A program made the translations under genes and the position numbers. The notes beneath the pieces were generated by a model. It had not been told where the DNA came from. It saw only the letters and a list, made by a program, of their open reading frames with translations, and did not search any database. Below, one piece after another: positions 44,219 to 55,043 of a stretch of 64,000 nt of DNA (positions are counted from its first letter, which is position 1; every line of letters starts with the position of its first letter). Location of the stretch: assembly GCF_000429245.1 (NCBI RefSeq), contig NZ_KE386870.1, forward strand, positions 155,311-219,310, in the 5' to 3' direction. The DNA is from Schaalia georgiae DSM 6843 (GTDB taxonomy: Bacteria > Actinomycetota > Actinomycetes > Actinomycetales > Actinomycetaceae).

Positions 44219-45208
44219 ATGGACATCGACGCGTTGCGGGTTTCCCACGAGCGGACGTGGAACCGCCTCCACGACCTGGCCGCCCGGCGGAGGCTCTCCG
44301 GGGCGGACATCGACGAACTCGACCGCCTGTACCGGCTGACCACCTCCGACCTGGCCCGCATCCGCACCACGGATCCCACCTCGGAGCTCATTGGACCGCT
44401 GTCGAGGGACCTCGCCTCGGCGAGGGGCCGCCTCACCGGCACCCCGGGAGTGGGTCTGGCCACCATTTCACGGTACTTCTCCGTGGCGCTGCCGCGCGCC
44501 CTCTACAGCATCCGGTGGGTCGCCGTGGGCGTCGCCCTGGTCTTCAGCGCGATCGTCGCCCTCTACGTCGTCCATATGGAGACCCGCCCCGACCTCTACG
44601 CCGCCCTGGGGAGCCCGTCGCGCTTGCGGGCCATCGCGATGACCGACTTCGTCCAGTACTACTCGCAGGGGACGGAATCGGAGTTCGCCTCGTCCGTGTG
44701 GGCGAACAACGCGTGGATCAGCGCCCTGGCGGTGGCGGGGGGCATCACCGGGGCCTTCCCCCTCTACCTGCTGTGGTCCAACGCGCTGAACATGGCGCTG
44801 ACCGCGTCCATCGTCATCCACTTCGGGGGGATGTGGCACTTCTTCCGGTACATCCTGCCCCACGGCCTGCCGGAGCTGACGGCCGTCTTCCTGGCCATCG
44901 CGGCGGGACTACGGATCTTCTGGGTGATGCTGGTACCAGGGCCGCGCACGCGTGTCGAAGCGCTGGGGCGCTGCGCGCGGCAGACGGCCACCGTCGTCGG
45001 GGGAGTGACGATCCTGCTCGCCGTCTCGGGGGTCCTCGAGGGCTACGTGACCCCCTCGGACCTGCCCGACGCGATCCGCGTCGGCCTGGGCGCGCTGACC
45101 GTCATCGCCGTGTGGGTGTACGTCTTCGTCGTCGGCCGCCGCGCCCACAGGGGAGTCGACGACGGTGACGTGGAGGACCCGGGGTACTACCAGCCGGTCG
45201 CCGGGTAG
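44219..45208 (+). CDS. stage II sporulation protein M (SpoIIM/DUF95) family membrane protein
   Basis: 329 residues. The opening MDIDALRVSHERTWNRLHDL and DELDRLYRLTTSDLARI match the actinobacterial SpoIIM-like family. Five to six TM helices follow (from residue about 100), with NNAWISALAVAGGITGAFP and LPHGLPELTAVFLA as conserved segments. Non-sporulating actinobacteria carry it beside RDD and DUF58; its role is unknown, possibly envelope homeostasis. The start agrees with the family; no Shine-Dalgarno is visible because the divergent RDD start is 18 bp away. Confidence 0.88.
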   Translation: MDIDALRVSHERTWNRLHDLAARRRLSGADIDELDRLYRLTTSDLARIRTTDPTSELIGPLSRDLASARGRLTGTPGVGLATISRYFSVALPRALYSIRWVAVGVALVFSAIVALYVVHMETRPDLYAALGSPSRLRAIAMTDFVQYYSQGTESEFASSVWANNAWISALAVAGGITGAFPLYLLWSNALNMALTASIVIHFGGMWHFFRYILPHGLPELTAVFLAIAAGLRIFWVMLVPGPRTRVEALGRCARQTATVVGGVTILLAVSGVLEGYVTPSDLPDAIRVGLGALTVIAVWVYVFVVGRRAHRGVDDGDVEDPGYYQPVAG

Positions 45209-45267
45209 GGGCCGGGCCGTCGGCGGGCGGGGGAGCACCCGGCCGCCCGCGGAGGCGGAGGCGCGTC

Positions 45268-46587
45268 CTACAGGCGGCCCGCCTTCTTCAGCTCGATGTA
45301 GGTGTCCGCAGTGCGCGCTGGGAGGGCGCCGGACGGCGCCGAGACCACCACCGCCCCCGCCGAGCGCGCGTCGGCGACCCCGGCCTGGTCGGTCCGCTCC
45401 TCCAAGGCGGCGGCGGCCGATATGAGCACATCCCCGTCGTCGGCGCGGGCGCGGTCCTGGTCGGGGTCCGTCGCCGACGCGACGAGGACGGTGTGGCGGT
45501 CCGCCAGGGCGCGCACCGCCTCGAGGAAGTCCACGTCCATGCCCGCAGGGGGGACCCTGGTGACCAGGACGACCAGGGCCGGGTGGTGGACTGTAGCCCG
45601 GACCTGCGAGACCGCCAGCTGCCAGTCCGTGACGTCCAGGGAGGGGGCCACTTCCTGGAACGCCGTCGCGGCCGCTCCCAGGAAGGCTCCGCCCCTGACG
45701 CCCGAGACACGGGCGCGCACCCGCTGGTCGAGCGCCAGCAGGTGGACCTGGTCGCCGGCGCGCGTGGCCAGGGCCCCCAGCAGCAGCGCCGTCTCGATGC
45801 CGGAGTCGAGGCGCGGGGCCACTCCGATCTCGATGGTGTCCGCGGCGTCGTCGGGGGCTCCTAGCAGTGCCGCCGATGCCCGTCCGCAGTCGACGACGAC
45901 CACGACGTGGCGGTCGCGCTCGGGCCTCCACGTGCGCACCATGAGTTCCTTCGAACGGGCGGAGGCGCGCCAATCGATGTCGCGGGGGTCGTCTCCGCGC
46001 ACGTACTCGCGCAGCGAGTCGAACTCGGTTCCTGCCCCCCGCAGGGTTGTCGGAGTGGTCCCCTCCAGCTCGTGCAGGCGCGCCAGGCGCGACGGCAGGA
46101 GCACGCGCGCGCGGAACGCGGGAAGGACGGACAGGGTGAGGGGCGCGTCGATGCTGATCTGGCGCCCCCCGAGCCCCAGGGCGCCCCAGACCCTCAGCGT
46201 CGCGTAGTCGGCTTCCCGCGTCCCCCGGCGCGTGGGGGCCAGCCGCGTCCGCAGGACCACCGACGAGCCCGCCTCGACGCGCACCGTGTGGTGGGCGGGG
46301 GTGGGGCGGAGCGAGGGGGGCCATCCGTCGCGGACCACGAGGCGCAGCCTCCGCCTCGTCGGATTAGTGATGGTGAGGACGGACATGCTCGTCTCGTCGG
46401 CCCTGATCGGGCCGTCCACCTCCCGGCGGACGCTGAGCTCCCGCGGGGAGACGGCGGTGAGGGCGTCGAGCGCGCTGAGCGCGAGGCAGCCGCCCGCCCA
46501 GCACCATACGAAGCCAATGCTGGGAGCGGCGATCAGGGGGATCGCCCCGAGCAGCACCAGGGCGCTGACGCGCCAGGAGACAACCAT
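45268..46587 (-). CDS. DUF58 domain-containing protein
   Basis: 439 residues. Two N-terminal TM helices (about 5-45), a beta-sandwich region, then the DUF58 motif EFDSLREYVRGDDPRDIDWRASAR (about 188-211) and a von Willebrand A-like fold (HVVVVVDCGRAS). DUF58 proteins work with MoxR ATPases, encoded 9 bp upstream, in poorly defined protein assembly or envelope stress functions. The gene order MoxR-DUF58-SpoIIM-RDD is as in other actinobacteria. Confidence 0.9.
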   Translation of the reverse strand: MVVSWRVSALVLLGAIPLIAAPSIGFVWCWAGGCLALSALDALTAVSPRELSVRREVDGPIRADETSMSVLTITNPTRRRLRLVVRDGWPPSLRPTPAHHTVRVEAGSSVVLRTRLAPTRRGTREADYATLRVWGALGLGGRQISIDAPLTLSVLPAFRARVLLPSRLARLHELEGTTPTTLRGAGTEFDSLREYVRGDDPRDIDWRASARSKELMVRTWRPERDRHVVVVVDCGRASAALLGAPDDAADTIEIGVAPRLDSGIETALLLGALATRAGDQVHLLALDQRVRARVSGVRGGAFLGAAATAFQEVAPSLDVTDWQLAVSQVRATVHHPALVVLVTRVPPAGMDVDFLEAVRALADRHTVLVASATDPDQDRARADDGDVLISAAAALEERTDQAGVADARSAGAVVVSAPSGALPARTADTYIELKKAGRL

Positions 46588-46596
46588 GGGAGCCCC

Positions 46597-47734
<1,138 letters not shown>

Positions 47735-47742
<8 letters not shown>

Positions 47743-48901
47743 TGCGGATCTCCTTTTCGAGGGCGTCGAGCTGTTCGGCGAGGACGGTGAGGGCGGAGTG
47801 GGACGCAGGGGCGGGGCCCCACAGGAGGGCGCGCGAGCGCGCCGGATCCACGCCCCGCTTCTCCAGCGCGCCGACCAACTGCTCCGCCGGGGCGGAGGCG
47901 GGGAGGCCGAGGCGCTGGGCGATCCTGCGGGCGCTCGCCGAGCGCAGGGCCTGGGCGGCGTGCCCGAAAGCGCGGTTCGTGCGCATGAGGCGGGCCTTTC
48001 CGATCAGGATCTCCGAGGCGGGGACCTCGACCGGGAGCTTCTCGGAGGCGAGGCGCCCCATGCGCCTGCCCCGCGCCAGCGCGAGGACCAGGGCGGCCGC
48101 GACCAGCAGCAGGAACAGCGGGCGCAGGTGGGCGGGGGCCAGGTCGGAGGGGCTGGTGGCCGACTCCTCGCCTGTGGGCATGTACCACAGGAGGTTGCGG
48201 GTGCGGCCCATGGCGCCGAGCGCGAGGGAGGCGTTGCCGTCCTGGAGGACCGCGCTGTTCGTCAGACGCGCGGGATCGGTGATGACCGCGCGGAAGCGCC
48301 CGTCCGACTCCTTCTCGGCGTACTGGAAGCCCTTGCCGTCGGAGGTGAAGCACAGGGTCCACTCCTGCGCCGCGTCCTGGTCCGGATCCTCGGCGACCCT
48401 GTAGGCGGAGGAGGTGAGGGTCCGCGCCCGCGCGGCCGTGGGGGAGGAGCAGCCGGGGTTGACGGTCTTCGCCGAGGTGGCGGAGAAGGGGGGCATGACG
48501 CGCAGGCCCTCCAAGTAGGGCGGCAGGGCGTCCGCAGTACTGTAGAGAGTGCCCACGAACACGACGCTCGGCGCGGCCCGGACGGCTTCGGCGGTGCGGG
48601 AGGGCATCTTCTCGGGATCGATGACGACGACTGTGGTGTCGGCGCCGGCGGCTGCGATGTCCGCCTCCGCGGCCTCCTTGACTGTGACCCCGTGGTCCCC
48701 GAGCACCCGGACCAGGGCCTGCGCCCCGTCTTCCCCGTGGTTCGTGGTCGACAGTGGCGTGGTGGAATGGGAGGGGTCGGGAACGAGCACCAGGAGGGCG
48801 GTGGCAATGACGGCGATGCCGATCAGTAGGACCAGGGCCCGCGCCCGCGCGAGGACCGATCGCCCGGTGGGCGTCACGACTGCGGTGGAGCGCGCCCTCA
48901 T
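47735..48901 (-). CDS. DUF4350 domain-containing membrane protein
   Basis: 388 residues. TM helix at about 19-40, then an extracytoplasmic DUF4350 domain (TTNHGEDGAQALVRVLGDHGV, TTVVVIDPEKM), a second TM helix (LFLLLVAAALVLALARG, about 265-281) and a cytoplasmic helical C terminus. Two Cys in the outer domain may pair. Four-base overlap with the DUF4129 gene upstream. Function unknown; the fixed association with MoxR suggests a client or partner. Confidence 0.87.
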
Positions 48902-49539
48902 CGTGCCCCCGCTCCCGCTCTGGCAGGGCGCCGCAGGGCGTCGAGCGCCCGTTCCGTCAGTGCCCCCAGGCGCTCGACATCGGCGGATCTGGCGTGGCCC
49001 TCGCCGTAGCGGACGGTGTCGAAGAGGCCGGCTTCGGCCATGAGCTCCGGCGCGAGCGCGGGCGCGCTGCGCGAGGTCTGGGAGGCGGCCTCGTGCGCGG
49101 TCAGGCCCGGCGTGTCAGCCAGGACGCCCAGGGCCCCCGCCTCCAGGACCAGGATGCGGTAGCGCCACACGAACGCCTGGTCCCAGTCGCCCTCGGCCAG
49201 CGCGCGCTTGAGGGCCGCGCGCACCTCCTGCGCGCTCCGGCCGTCCTCGTCGAACACGGAGGCCGAGGCGAGCCGGCGCGCGCGCACCGGGTTGAGGATC
49301 AGTGCGATCAACGCGACGGCGACCAGGATGATGACCATGACCAGGACGATCAGCTGGACGGGCGGGACACCGTGGCCGTCCCAGTTGAAGGACTCCGCCA
49401 GGGACCGGTAGATCCTGGCGAAGAACTTCGACACCGGATCCAGGTCGCGGTGGTACTCGCCGCGCGAGAGCTCCTCGCTCAGCCAGGACTGGGCCTCGTC
49501 CTGGTCCGGTGTCAAAGGGGGTTGCTCGATTGGCCTCAC
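48898..49539 (-). CDS. DUF4129 domain-containing protein
   Basis: 213 residues with a single TM helix (about 63-83, LIVLVMVIILVAVALIALIL). The cytoplasmic C-terminal DUF4129 domain has DWDQAFVWRYRILVLEAGALG and the TPGLTAHEAA segment that resembles transglutaminase-associated regions. GTG 49539 overlaps the preceding gene's stop. Encoded between the glycerophosphodiesterase-membrane-domain gene and DUF4350 as in related actinobacteria. Function unknown. Confidence 0.86.
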   Translation of the reverse strand: MRPIEQPPLTPDQDEAQSWLSEELSRGEYHRDLDPVSKFFARIYRSLAESFNWDGHGVPPVQLIVLVMVIILVAVALIALILNPVRARRLASASVFDEDGRSAQEVRAALKRALAEGDWDQAFVWRYRILVLEAGALGVLADTPGLTAHEAASQTSRSAPALAPELMAEAGLFDTVRYGEGHARSADVERLGALTERALDALRRPARAGAGAR

Positions 49540-50715
49540 TGATTCCCCGCTGCCGCAGCCGCCAGCGTGGCCGCGAAGTTCTCACGGCGGATCCGCTCGT
49601 CGAGGTACATCAGGAGGGCGTACGACGTGACGAGGGGCGTGACCAGCGACTGGAGCACGGTTATGACGGCCGTCAAGACCGCCTGCTTGACCACCGCTGC
49701 GCTGACGGTGCCGTCGACCGCGGTCGCGAACACGGACATGTCCAGGACCGACGACACTCCGAGGGAGACGACCCACATGGCCGCCATCGCCAGGAGGACG
49801 ATGAGCAGGTAGCGCCCGACGGAGCGCATCCACCTGCCCCGCGTGAGCTCCCACGCGCGCCCGATCGCTCCGAAGCCGCTCTTGCCCTCGATGACGGTCG
49901 CCGCGGGGGCGTAGAGGAAGCGGACCACGAAGCAGAACTGCACGAAGACGAGCGCAGCGATGAGCACCAAGGAGATCAGCCCCAAGGCGGCGACGGCCCC
50001 TACTCCGCCCCTGGTGGGGGAGATAACGACGGTGAGCGCCACGAGCGCGACCACGCCCACCAGGATCAGCACGAACGCGATGAGGACGAGCAGGATGCCC
50101 GTCAGTAGCGTCGTCGCGATGAGTGGCCAGAAACGGGGGGGCGAAGCGCCGCCACGTCTGACCCAGAGTGGGCTTGCGCCCGGCCGCGGCCTCGAGCACG
50201 GCGACGCACAGCATGCCCGACACGAGAGTCGACCCGACGAAGGAGACCGCCACCGCCAGGCCCCACGAGGTGATGAACTGGGTGGTGAGGCCGCCCAGCA
50301 TCCCGAAGAAGTCGTTGGCTGAGCGGTAGTCGGTCCTGGAGACCGCGTCGAAGACGCTGTATATCAGGAACCAGGTGACCAGCGCGTTGACCACCGCGAG
50401 GACGGCGTTGACGGCGAGCGCGAACCCGAAGAACACCTTCGGGTTGGTGCGCACGGCCTTGAAGGACCCGTCGAAGAGGTCGGATATGGTCAGGGGCCGC
50501 AGGGCGATAATGCCGGGCCGGGGCGGCGGGGCCCACGCCGGGCCCTGACCGTAGTTGGCCCCGGGGCCGCCCATGGGGGCACCGGGCTGGGGGACAGGGG
50601 TCCCGGGGCCGGGGGGCAGGGGCGCCTGGCCCCAGGGGCCGGGGGCGCCGGCCGGTCCTTGCGCTTGGGGGTTCTGCGGCTCTCTATCACCGGGCGCGGT
50701 CCATTGATTGCTCAT
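49536..50715 (-). pseudogene. membrane protein of the glycerophosphodiester phosphodiesterase membrane-domain type, frameshifted at a C7 tract
   Basis: ATG 50715 opens a frame with a Pro/Gly-rich N terminus and TM helices (LRPLTISDLFDGSFKAVRTNP, FFGFALAVNAVLAVVNALV) up to GQTWRRFAP. The rest (LIATTLLTGILLVLIAFVL to the C terminus ERIRRENFAATL) continues in another frame. The switch is at a run of seven C (seven G on the + strand, 50135-50141). With six C the two halves join seamlessly as one polytopic protein of about 392 residues. Either a sequencing error, a decayed gene or a slippage/phase-variable site. All downstream operon genes are intact and coupled by overlaps. Confidence 0.82.
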
Positions 50716-50877
50716 GATCCTTCTTTCCGCACGACTATGCCGTTCAGGACCTATGGTTCCACATTTGCGCGGCGGTGGGCAGTGCGTTCGCCGAACAGTC
50801 CGCATTCCGGCGCCCGAATCGTGGGCATTCCCCGCGAGTCGGAGGCGCACGGGCGCCAGACGTGACACTATCGTTAC

Positions 50878-51558
50878 ATGAGCTCGCGGATCCTCGTTGT
50901 TGATGACGACGTCGCCCTGGCGGAAATGATCGGTATCGTCCTGGAAGGGGAGGGGTACACGGTCTCCACCTGCCCCGACGGCGCGAAGGCCGTCGCCGCC
51001 TTCCAGGAGAACCACCCCGACCTCGTCCTGCTCGACGTCATGCTGCCGGGCATGGACGGGTTCGAGGTGTGCGCCGCCTTGCGGGCCGAGTCGAACGTCC
51101 CCATTGTCATGCTGACCGCGCGCTCGGACACCGCGGACGTCGTGACGGGCCTGGAGGCCGGCGCGGACGACTACGTCCCCAAGCCGTTCAAGCCCAGGGA
51201 ACTGGTCGCGCGGGTGCGCGCCCGCCTGCGCGGGCGGGAGGACGCGGGCGAGGAGAGGATCGCGCTGGCCGACCTCGAGATCGACGTGCCCGGGCACGCG
51301 GTGCGCCGGGGCGACCGCCTCATCGCGCTCACCCCCCTCGAGTTCGACCTGCTCGCCACGCTGGCGCGCACGCCCTCGAAGGTGTTCTCCCGCGAGGAAC
51401 TGCTCGAACAGGTGTGGGGCTACCGCCACGCCGCCGACACGCGCCTGGTCAATGTCCATGTGCAGCGCCTGCGCTCCAAGATCGAGCGCGACCCGGAAAA
51501 ACCTGAGATTGTCGTCACAGTCCGCGGGGTGGGATACCGTGCCGGAACAGGGGCCTGA
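50878..51558 (+). CDS. mtrA: response regulator MtrA
   Basis: 226-residue OmpR/PhoB-type regulator. The receiver domain has acidic DDD (residues 9-11), the phospho-acceptor Asp in LLLDVMLPGMDGFEV (about 53), the Thr in MLTARSD and the Lys in VPKPFKPRELVARVRARLR. The winged helix has LTPLEFDLLATLARTPSKVFSREELLEQVWGYRHAADTRLVNVHVQRLRSKIE, almost identical to mycobacterial MtrA. It controls cell-wall and division genes. CACTAT six bases before the ATG may make it leaderless. It overlaps mtrB by 20 bp. Confidence 0.96.
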   Translation: MSSRILVVDDDVALAEMIGIVLEGEGYTVSTCPDGAKAVAAFQENHPDLVLLDVMLPGMDGFEVCAALRAESNVPIVMLTARSDTADVVTGLEAGADDYVPKPFKPRELVARVRARLRGREDAGEERIALADLEIDVPGHAVRRGDRLIALTPLEFDLLATLARTPSKVFSREELLEQVWGYRHAADTRLVNVHVQRLRSKIERDPEKPEIVVTVRGVGYRAGTGA

Positions 51559-53350
51559 GCCGGGCGGCGCCAGTGACGCGGGCGCGCCCGTCCGGGGCGC
51601 CCCAGGCGCCCGGGGCCCCTCCTCCGCGCGCCTGAGGCGCCTGATGCTGACATCGGCGGGCCGGGCGCGCAAGAAGCCGAGCCGAAGCAGCGCAGCCCTG
51701 TCCCGCCTCGGCGCCGTCGCACGCGCGGTCATACTCGCCACCCCCCTGGGCGGATTCGCGCGCTCGTGCGCCAGGGCGTGGAGGCGGAGCCGGTTGTGGC
51801 GCTTCATCTCCAGCACCCACCCCGCGGCCGTGATCCGCCAGACCCTCTCCTTGCGCCTCGCCCTGGTCATCACCGCGACCACGCTGGGAATGGTCCTGGT
51901 CTTCGGCTTCGTCGTCTCCGCGCAGATGCGGTCCTCGGTCTTCGACTCGAGGCGCGCCCAGATCCTCGGCGACGCCTCCCTGCGCTTCTCGTCGGTGCAG
52001 TCGGTGCTCGGCCAATCCACGGCGAGCACCTCCGACCAGATCCAGGAGATGGTGCGCTCGACCCTTTCCTCCCTGCGGGCCTCGGCGGCCGGGGCGGGGG
52101 CCATCAACGTCGCCCTCCTGCGCTCGCCCAGTGCCCCCGAGTCCTTCCGCATCAACCAGATCGGCGACCAGCAGATGGAGGCCGTCATAGGCGCGCCCAT
52201 CCGGCATGCCGTGCGGGGCGGGGGAGCCGCCCAATGGCAGTCCGTCGCCATCGCCTCCGCCGACGGCGACGCGCCGGGCATCCTGGTCGGCATGAGCGTC
52301 CAGGTGCCCAAAGCGGGAAGCCACGAGCTCTACATCCTCTACTCACTGGAGTCCGACCAGCGGCAGATCACCATGGTGACCCGCACCCTCTTCGTCACTG
52401 CTCTGCCGATCCTGGTCCTCATGCCGGTGGGGGTCTTCTGGGTGCTCCACCGCATGCTCGCGCCCGTCCGGAAGACAGCGCAGGCCGCCACCGACGCGGC
52501 ACTGGGGGATTTGAGCGTGCGGGTCGAGGTCGTCGGGGACGACGAGATGGCGGACCTCGGCTACGCCTTCAACGACATGACGGCCTCCCTGCAGCACACG
52601 ATCGACGAGTACGACGAGCTCTCCCGGCTCCAGCAGCGCTTCGTCTCCGATGTCTCCCACGAGCTGCGCACCCCGTTGACCACGATCCGCATGGCCGAGG
52701 ACATCATCTGGAACAACCGGGCCGCCCTGCCCTCGGGCGCCAAGCGCAGCGCGGAGCTGCTGCACGAGCAGACCGAGCGCATGGACTCGATGCTGGCGGA
52801 CCTGCTCGAGATCTCCCGCTACGACGCGCAGTCGGCCCTGCTGGACCCGGAAGTCCGCGACCTGCGCCCCCTGGTGGACAAAGTCGTCGACGCCAACAGG
52901 GACCTTGCGGAGCGCCAGGGCGTGCGCGTCGTGGTGGACGCCCCCGCCACCAGGTGCGCGGCGGAGATCGACGAGCGGCGCATCGAGCGGGTGCTGCGCA
53001 ACCTGGTCGTCAACGCCATCGAGCACGCGGACGGCTCCGACGTGGTGATCACCATCGCCCAGAGCGGCACCGAGGTGGCCGTGCGCGTGCGCGACGGGGG
53101 CGTGGGCATGGACGAGGAGACGGCCGCCCACGTCTTCGACAGGTTCTACCGGGCCGACACGGCGCGCGCCCGCACCACGGGGGGCACTGGCCTGGGCCTT
53201 GCCATCGCGACCGAGGACACGCAGATCCACGGCGGGGAGCTGGAAGCGCACGGGGTCCCCGGCGAGGGGGCGTCCTTCCTGCTCACACTGCCCAAAACCG
53301 CGGGGGACCCCCTCGTGACCAGGCCGCTCGAGTTGTGGGAGGACGCATGA
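51539..53350 (+). CDS. mtrB: sensor histidine kinase MtrB
   Basis: 603 residues from GTG 51539. A long disordered Arg/Pro N terminus (about 1-95), then TM1 (LALVITATTLGMVLVFGFVV), an extracytoplasmic sensor, TM2 (LFVTALPILVLMPVGVFWVL), HAMP, and the kinase core with SDVSHELRTPLTTIRMA (phospho-accepting His), NLVVNAIEHA and DRFYRAD plus GTGLGLAIA. It phosphorylates MtrA. GTG 51539 follows GGTGGGA; the N-terminal extension is longer than in mycobacterial MtrB, so an internal start such as ATG 51644 remains possible. Confidence 0.93.
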   Translation: MPEQGPEPGGASDAGAPVRGAPGARGPSSARLRRLMLTSAGRARKKPSRSSAALSRLGAVARAVILATPLGGFARSCARAWRRSRLWRFISSTHPAAVIRQTLSLRLALVITATTLGMVLVFGFVVSAQMRSSVFDSRRAQILGDASLRFSSVQSVLGQSTASTSDQIQEMVRSTLSSLRASAAGAGAINVALLRSPSAPESFRINQIGDQQMEAVIGAPIRHAVRGGGAAQWQSVAIASADGDAPGILVGMSVQVPKAGSHELYILYSLESDQRQITMVTRTLFVTALPILVLMPVGVFWVLHRMLAPVRKTAQAATDAALGDLSVRVEVVGDDEMADLGYAFNDMTASLQHTIDEYDELSRLQQRFVSDVSHELRTPLTTIRMAEDIIWNNRAALPSGAKRSAELLHEQTERMDSMLADLLEISRYDAQSALLDPEVRDLRPLVDKVVDANRDLAERQGVRVVVDAPATRCAAEIDERRIERVLRNLVVNAIEHADGSDVVITIAQSGTEVAVRVRDGGVGMDEETAAHVFDRFYRADTARARTTGGTGLGLAIATEDTQIHGGELEAHGVPGEGASFLLTLPKTAGDPLVTRPLELWEDA

Positions 53351-55041
53351 GAGCCGTCCGGGCCGTCCTGGCCGCCTTCTGCGCCGCCGCACTGGCGGGG
53401 TGCTCCTCGTTCCCCATGTCCTCCGCCCCCGAGCCCTTCGACGTGTCCAACAGGGACAACGGGATCGTGCAGTTCGCCGCCGACGGGCCCAGCGACGGCG
53501 CGGACCCGGTGTCGCTGGTCAAAGACTTCCTGCGCGCCTGCGCGGCGGGCACGAACGACGACTACGCGACGGCGAGACTGTTCCTCACGGATGCCTCCGC
53601 GTCCAACTGGAAACCGGAGGAGGAGGTCCTCGTCCACGAGTCGGACACGGAGAACACGCCGACGATCGCCCCGCGCGACGGGGACGACGACTCGGACTCC
53701 GCGGTCACGGTCACGGTCTCCTTCACTGCGATCGCCAGCGTGGACTCCGTCGGGATCCTCACGCACTCGCCCCATACGACGATCGACCACGAGTACGCGC
53801 TGGTCCGCGAGAAGGGGCAGTGGAGGATCGAATCGCCCGCGGATGTCGTGGTGATGTCGCGGTCCGCCTTCACCGCCTCCTACCAACTCGCCAACCTCTA
53901 TTTCCCCGCGGCAACGCAGGACGCCCTGGTCGCCGACCCGCGCTGGCTGCCCTCGCGGCGCCTGGCCGGGCACCTCCTCGACGGGCTCGCGAAGGGCCCG
54001 AGGCCCTCCCTGTCCGCAGCGGTCGTCAACGCGATCGCCGCGGGGGGCCCCATGCCCTCGCGGGGGGTCGAGACGACCGAGCGCACCGCCAAGGTCGACC
54101 TCAGCGGGCCCGAGCCCGCTTCCGAGCAGGCCGCCGGCCTTCTCGTGTGGGAGATCCGCGAGACCCTCACCCAGGTCCCCGACGTCTCCTCCGTGGAGGT
54201 CACGATCTCCGGCCAGCCCCTCAGCACCGGGACCCCCCCGACGGGCCCCTCCTACTCACTGGACACGCTGGTGGGCCTTTCCGAGATGGGGATGGTGTAC
54301 GTGTCGGGAGCGACCGTGTCAGCGGTGCCCATCTCCGAGGCCCCCTCCTCGACGGCCAGCAGGCCGACGGCCTCGCCCGTCAGCGCCTCCCTGGTGGCGT
54401 GGAACGACGGGGACACCACCCGCATCGCCCGCGTCGGGGCCGACGTCGTGACGGCTGCCGGCTCCTTGGAGCTCGGTCCGTCCATCGACCGTTTCGGGTG
54501 GGTGTGGACTGGGGGCTCCGACGAGAACGGGCCGCTCGCGGTCGCCAACGAGGCGCTTGCGCCCTCCGCTGTCGCCATCGAGTCGGACCCGGACGGGGAG
54601 GTGCGGGGAGTGCGCCTGTCCGCCGACGGCGCCAGGGCGCTCGTGGTCCGCGGACAGTCGTCGCTGTGGACCGCCACCGTCGAGCGCGACGCCGCGGGCG
54701 CACCCGTCCGCCTGTCCCACTTCGACGAGGTGCCCACCGGGGGGGTGGGCCTTGTGGACGCGTCGTGGGCGGGGGCCGGGACCATCATGTACGTCACCGA
54801 CGCGGACGGCCCCGAGGGAGAACAACAGCTGGTGACGCTGCCGCTGGGCGGGCTGCCGACGAGCACCCCCCTGTCCGCGCGCGCCACCGCAATGAGCGCC
54901 GGCGGCTCCCCGGCGGCGGTCGCCCTGGCCGTGCAGGACGCCCAGGGGCAGTCGGGCACGGCGCCCCAGGCGCTCACCCGCTCCGGCGCCCTGTGGCAGC
55001 CCTTCCCCGCGGGTGTGCGCGAGGCCCGCTACGCGGGGTAG
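53347..55041 (+). CDS. lpqB: lipoprotein LpqB
   Basis: 564-residue lipoprotein with lipobox LAGC (Cys19). It contains an N-terminal GerMN-like region (VSLVKDFLRACAAGTNDDYATARLFL) and a C-terminal beta-propeller-like part (WVWTGG, VRLSADGARALVVRG), as in actinobacterial LpqB. LpqB modulates MtrB signalling in mycobacteria. ATG 53347 overlaps the mtrB stop by 4 bp, and the mtrA-mtrB-lpqB order is conserved. Acidic DGDDDSDS at about residues 115-122 is an unusual surface loop. Confidence 0.93.
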   Translation: MRAVRAVLAAFCAAALAGCSSFPMSSAPEPFDVSNRDNGIVQFAADGPSDGADPVSLVKDFLRACAAGTNDDYATARLFLTDASASNWKPEEEVLVHESDTENTPTIAPRDGDDDSDSAVTVTVSFTAIASVDSVGILTHSPHTTIDHEYALVREKGQWRIESPADVVVMSRSAFTASYQLANLYFPAATQDALVADPRWLPSRRLAGHLLDGLAKGPRPSLSAAVVNAIAAGGPMPSRGVETTERTAKVDLSGPEPASEQAAGLLVWEIRETLTQVPDVSSVEVTISGQPLSTGTPPTGPSYSLDTLVGLSEMGMVYVSGATVSAVPISEAPSSTASRPTASPVSASLVAWNDGDTTRIARVGADVVTAAGSLELGPSIDRFGWVWTGGSDENGPLAVANEALAPSAVAIESDPDGEVRGVRLSADGARALVVRGQSSLWTATVERDAAGAPVRLSHFDEVPTGGVGLVDASWAGAGTIMYVTDADGPEGEQQLVTLPLGGLPTSTPLSARATAMSAGGSPAAVALAVQDAQGQSGTAPQALTRSGALWQPFPAGVREARYAG

Positions 55042-55043
55042 CC

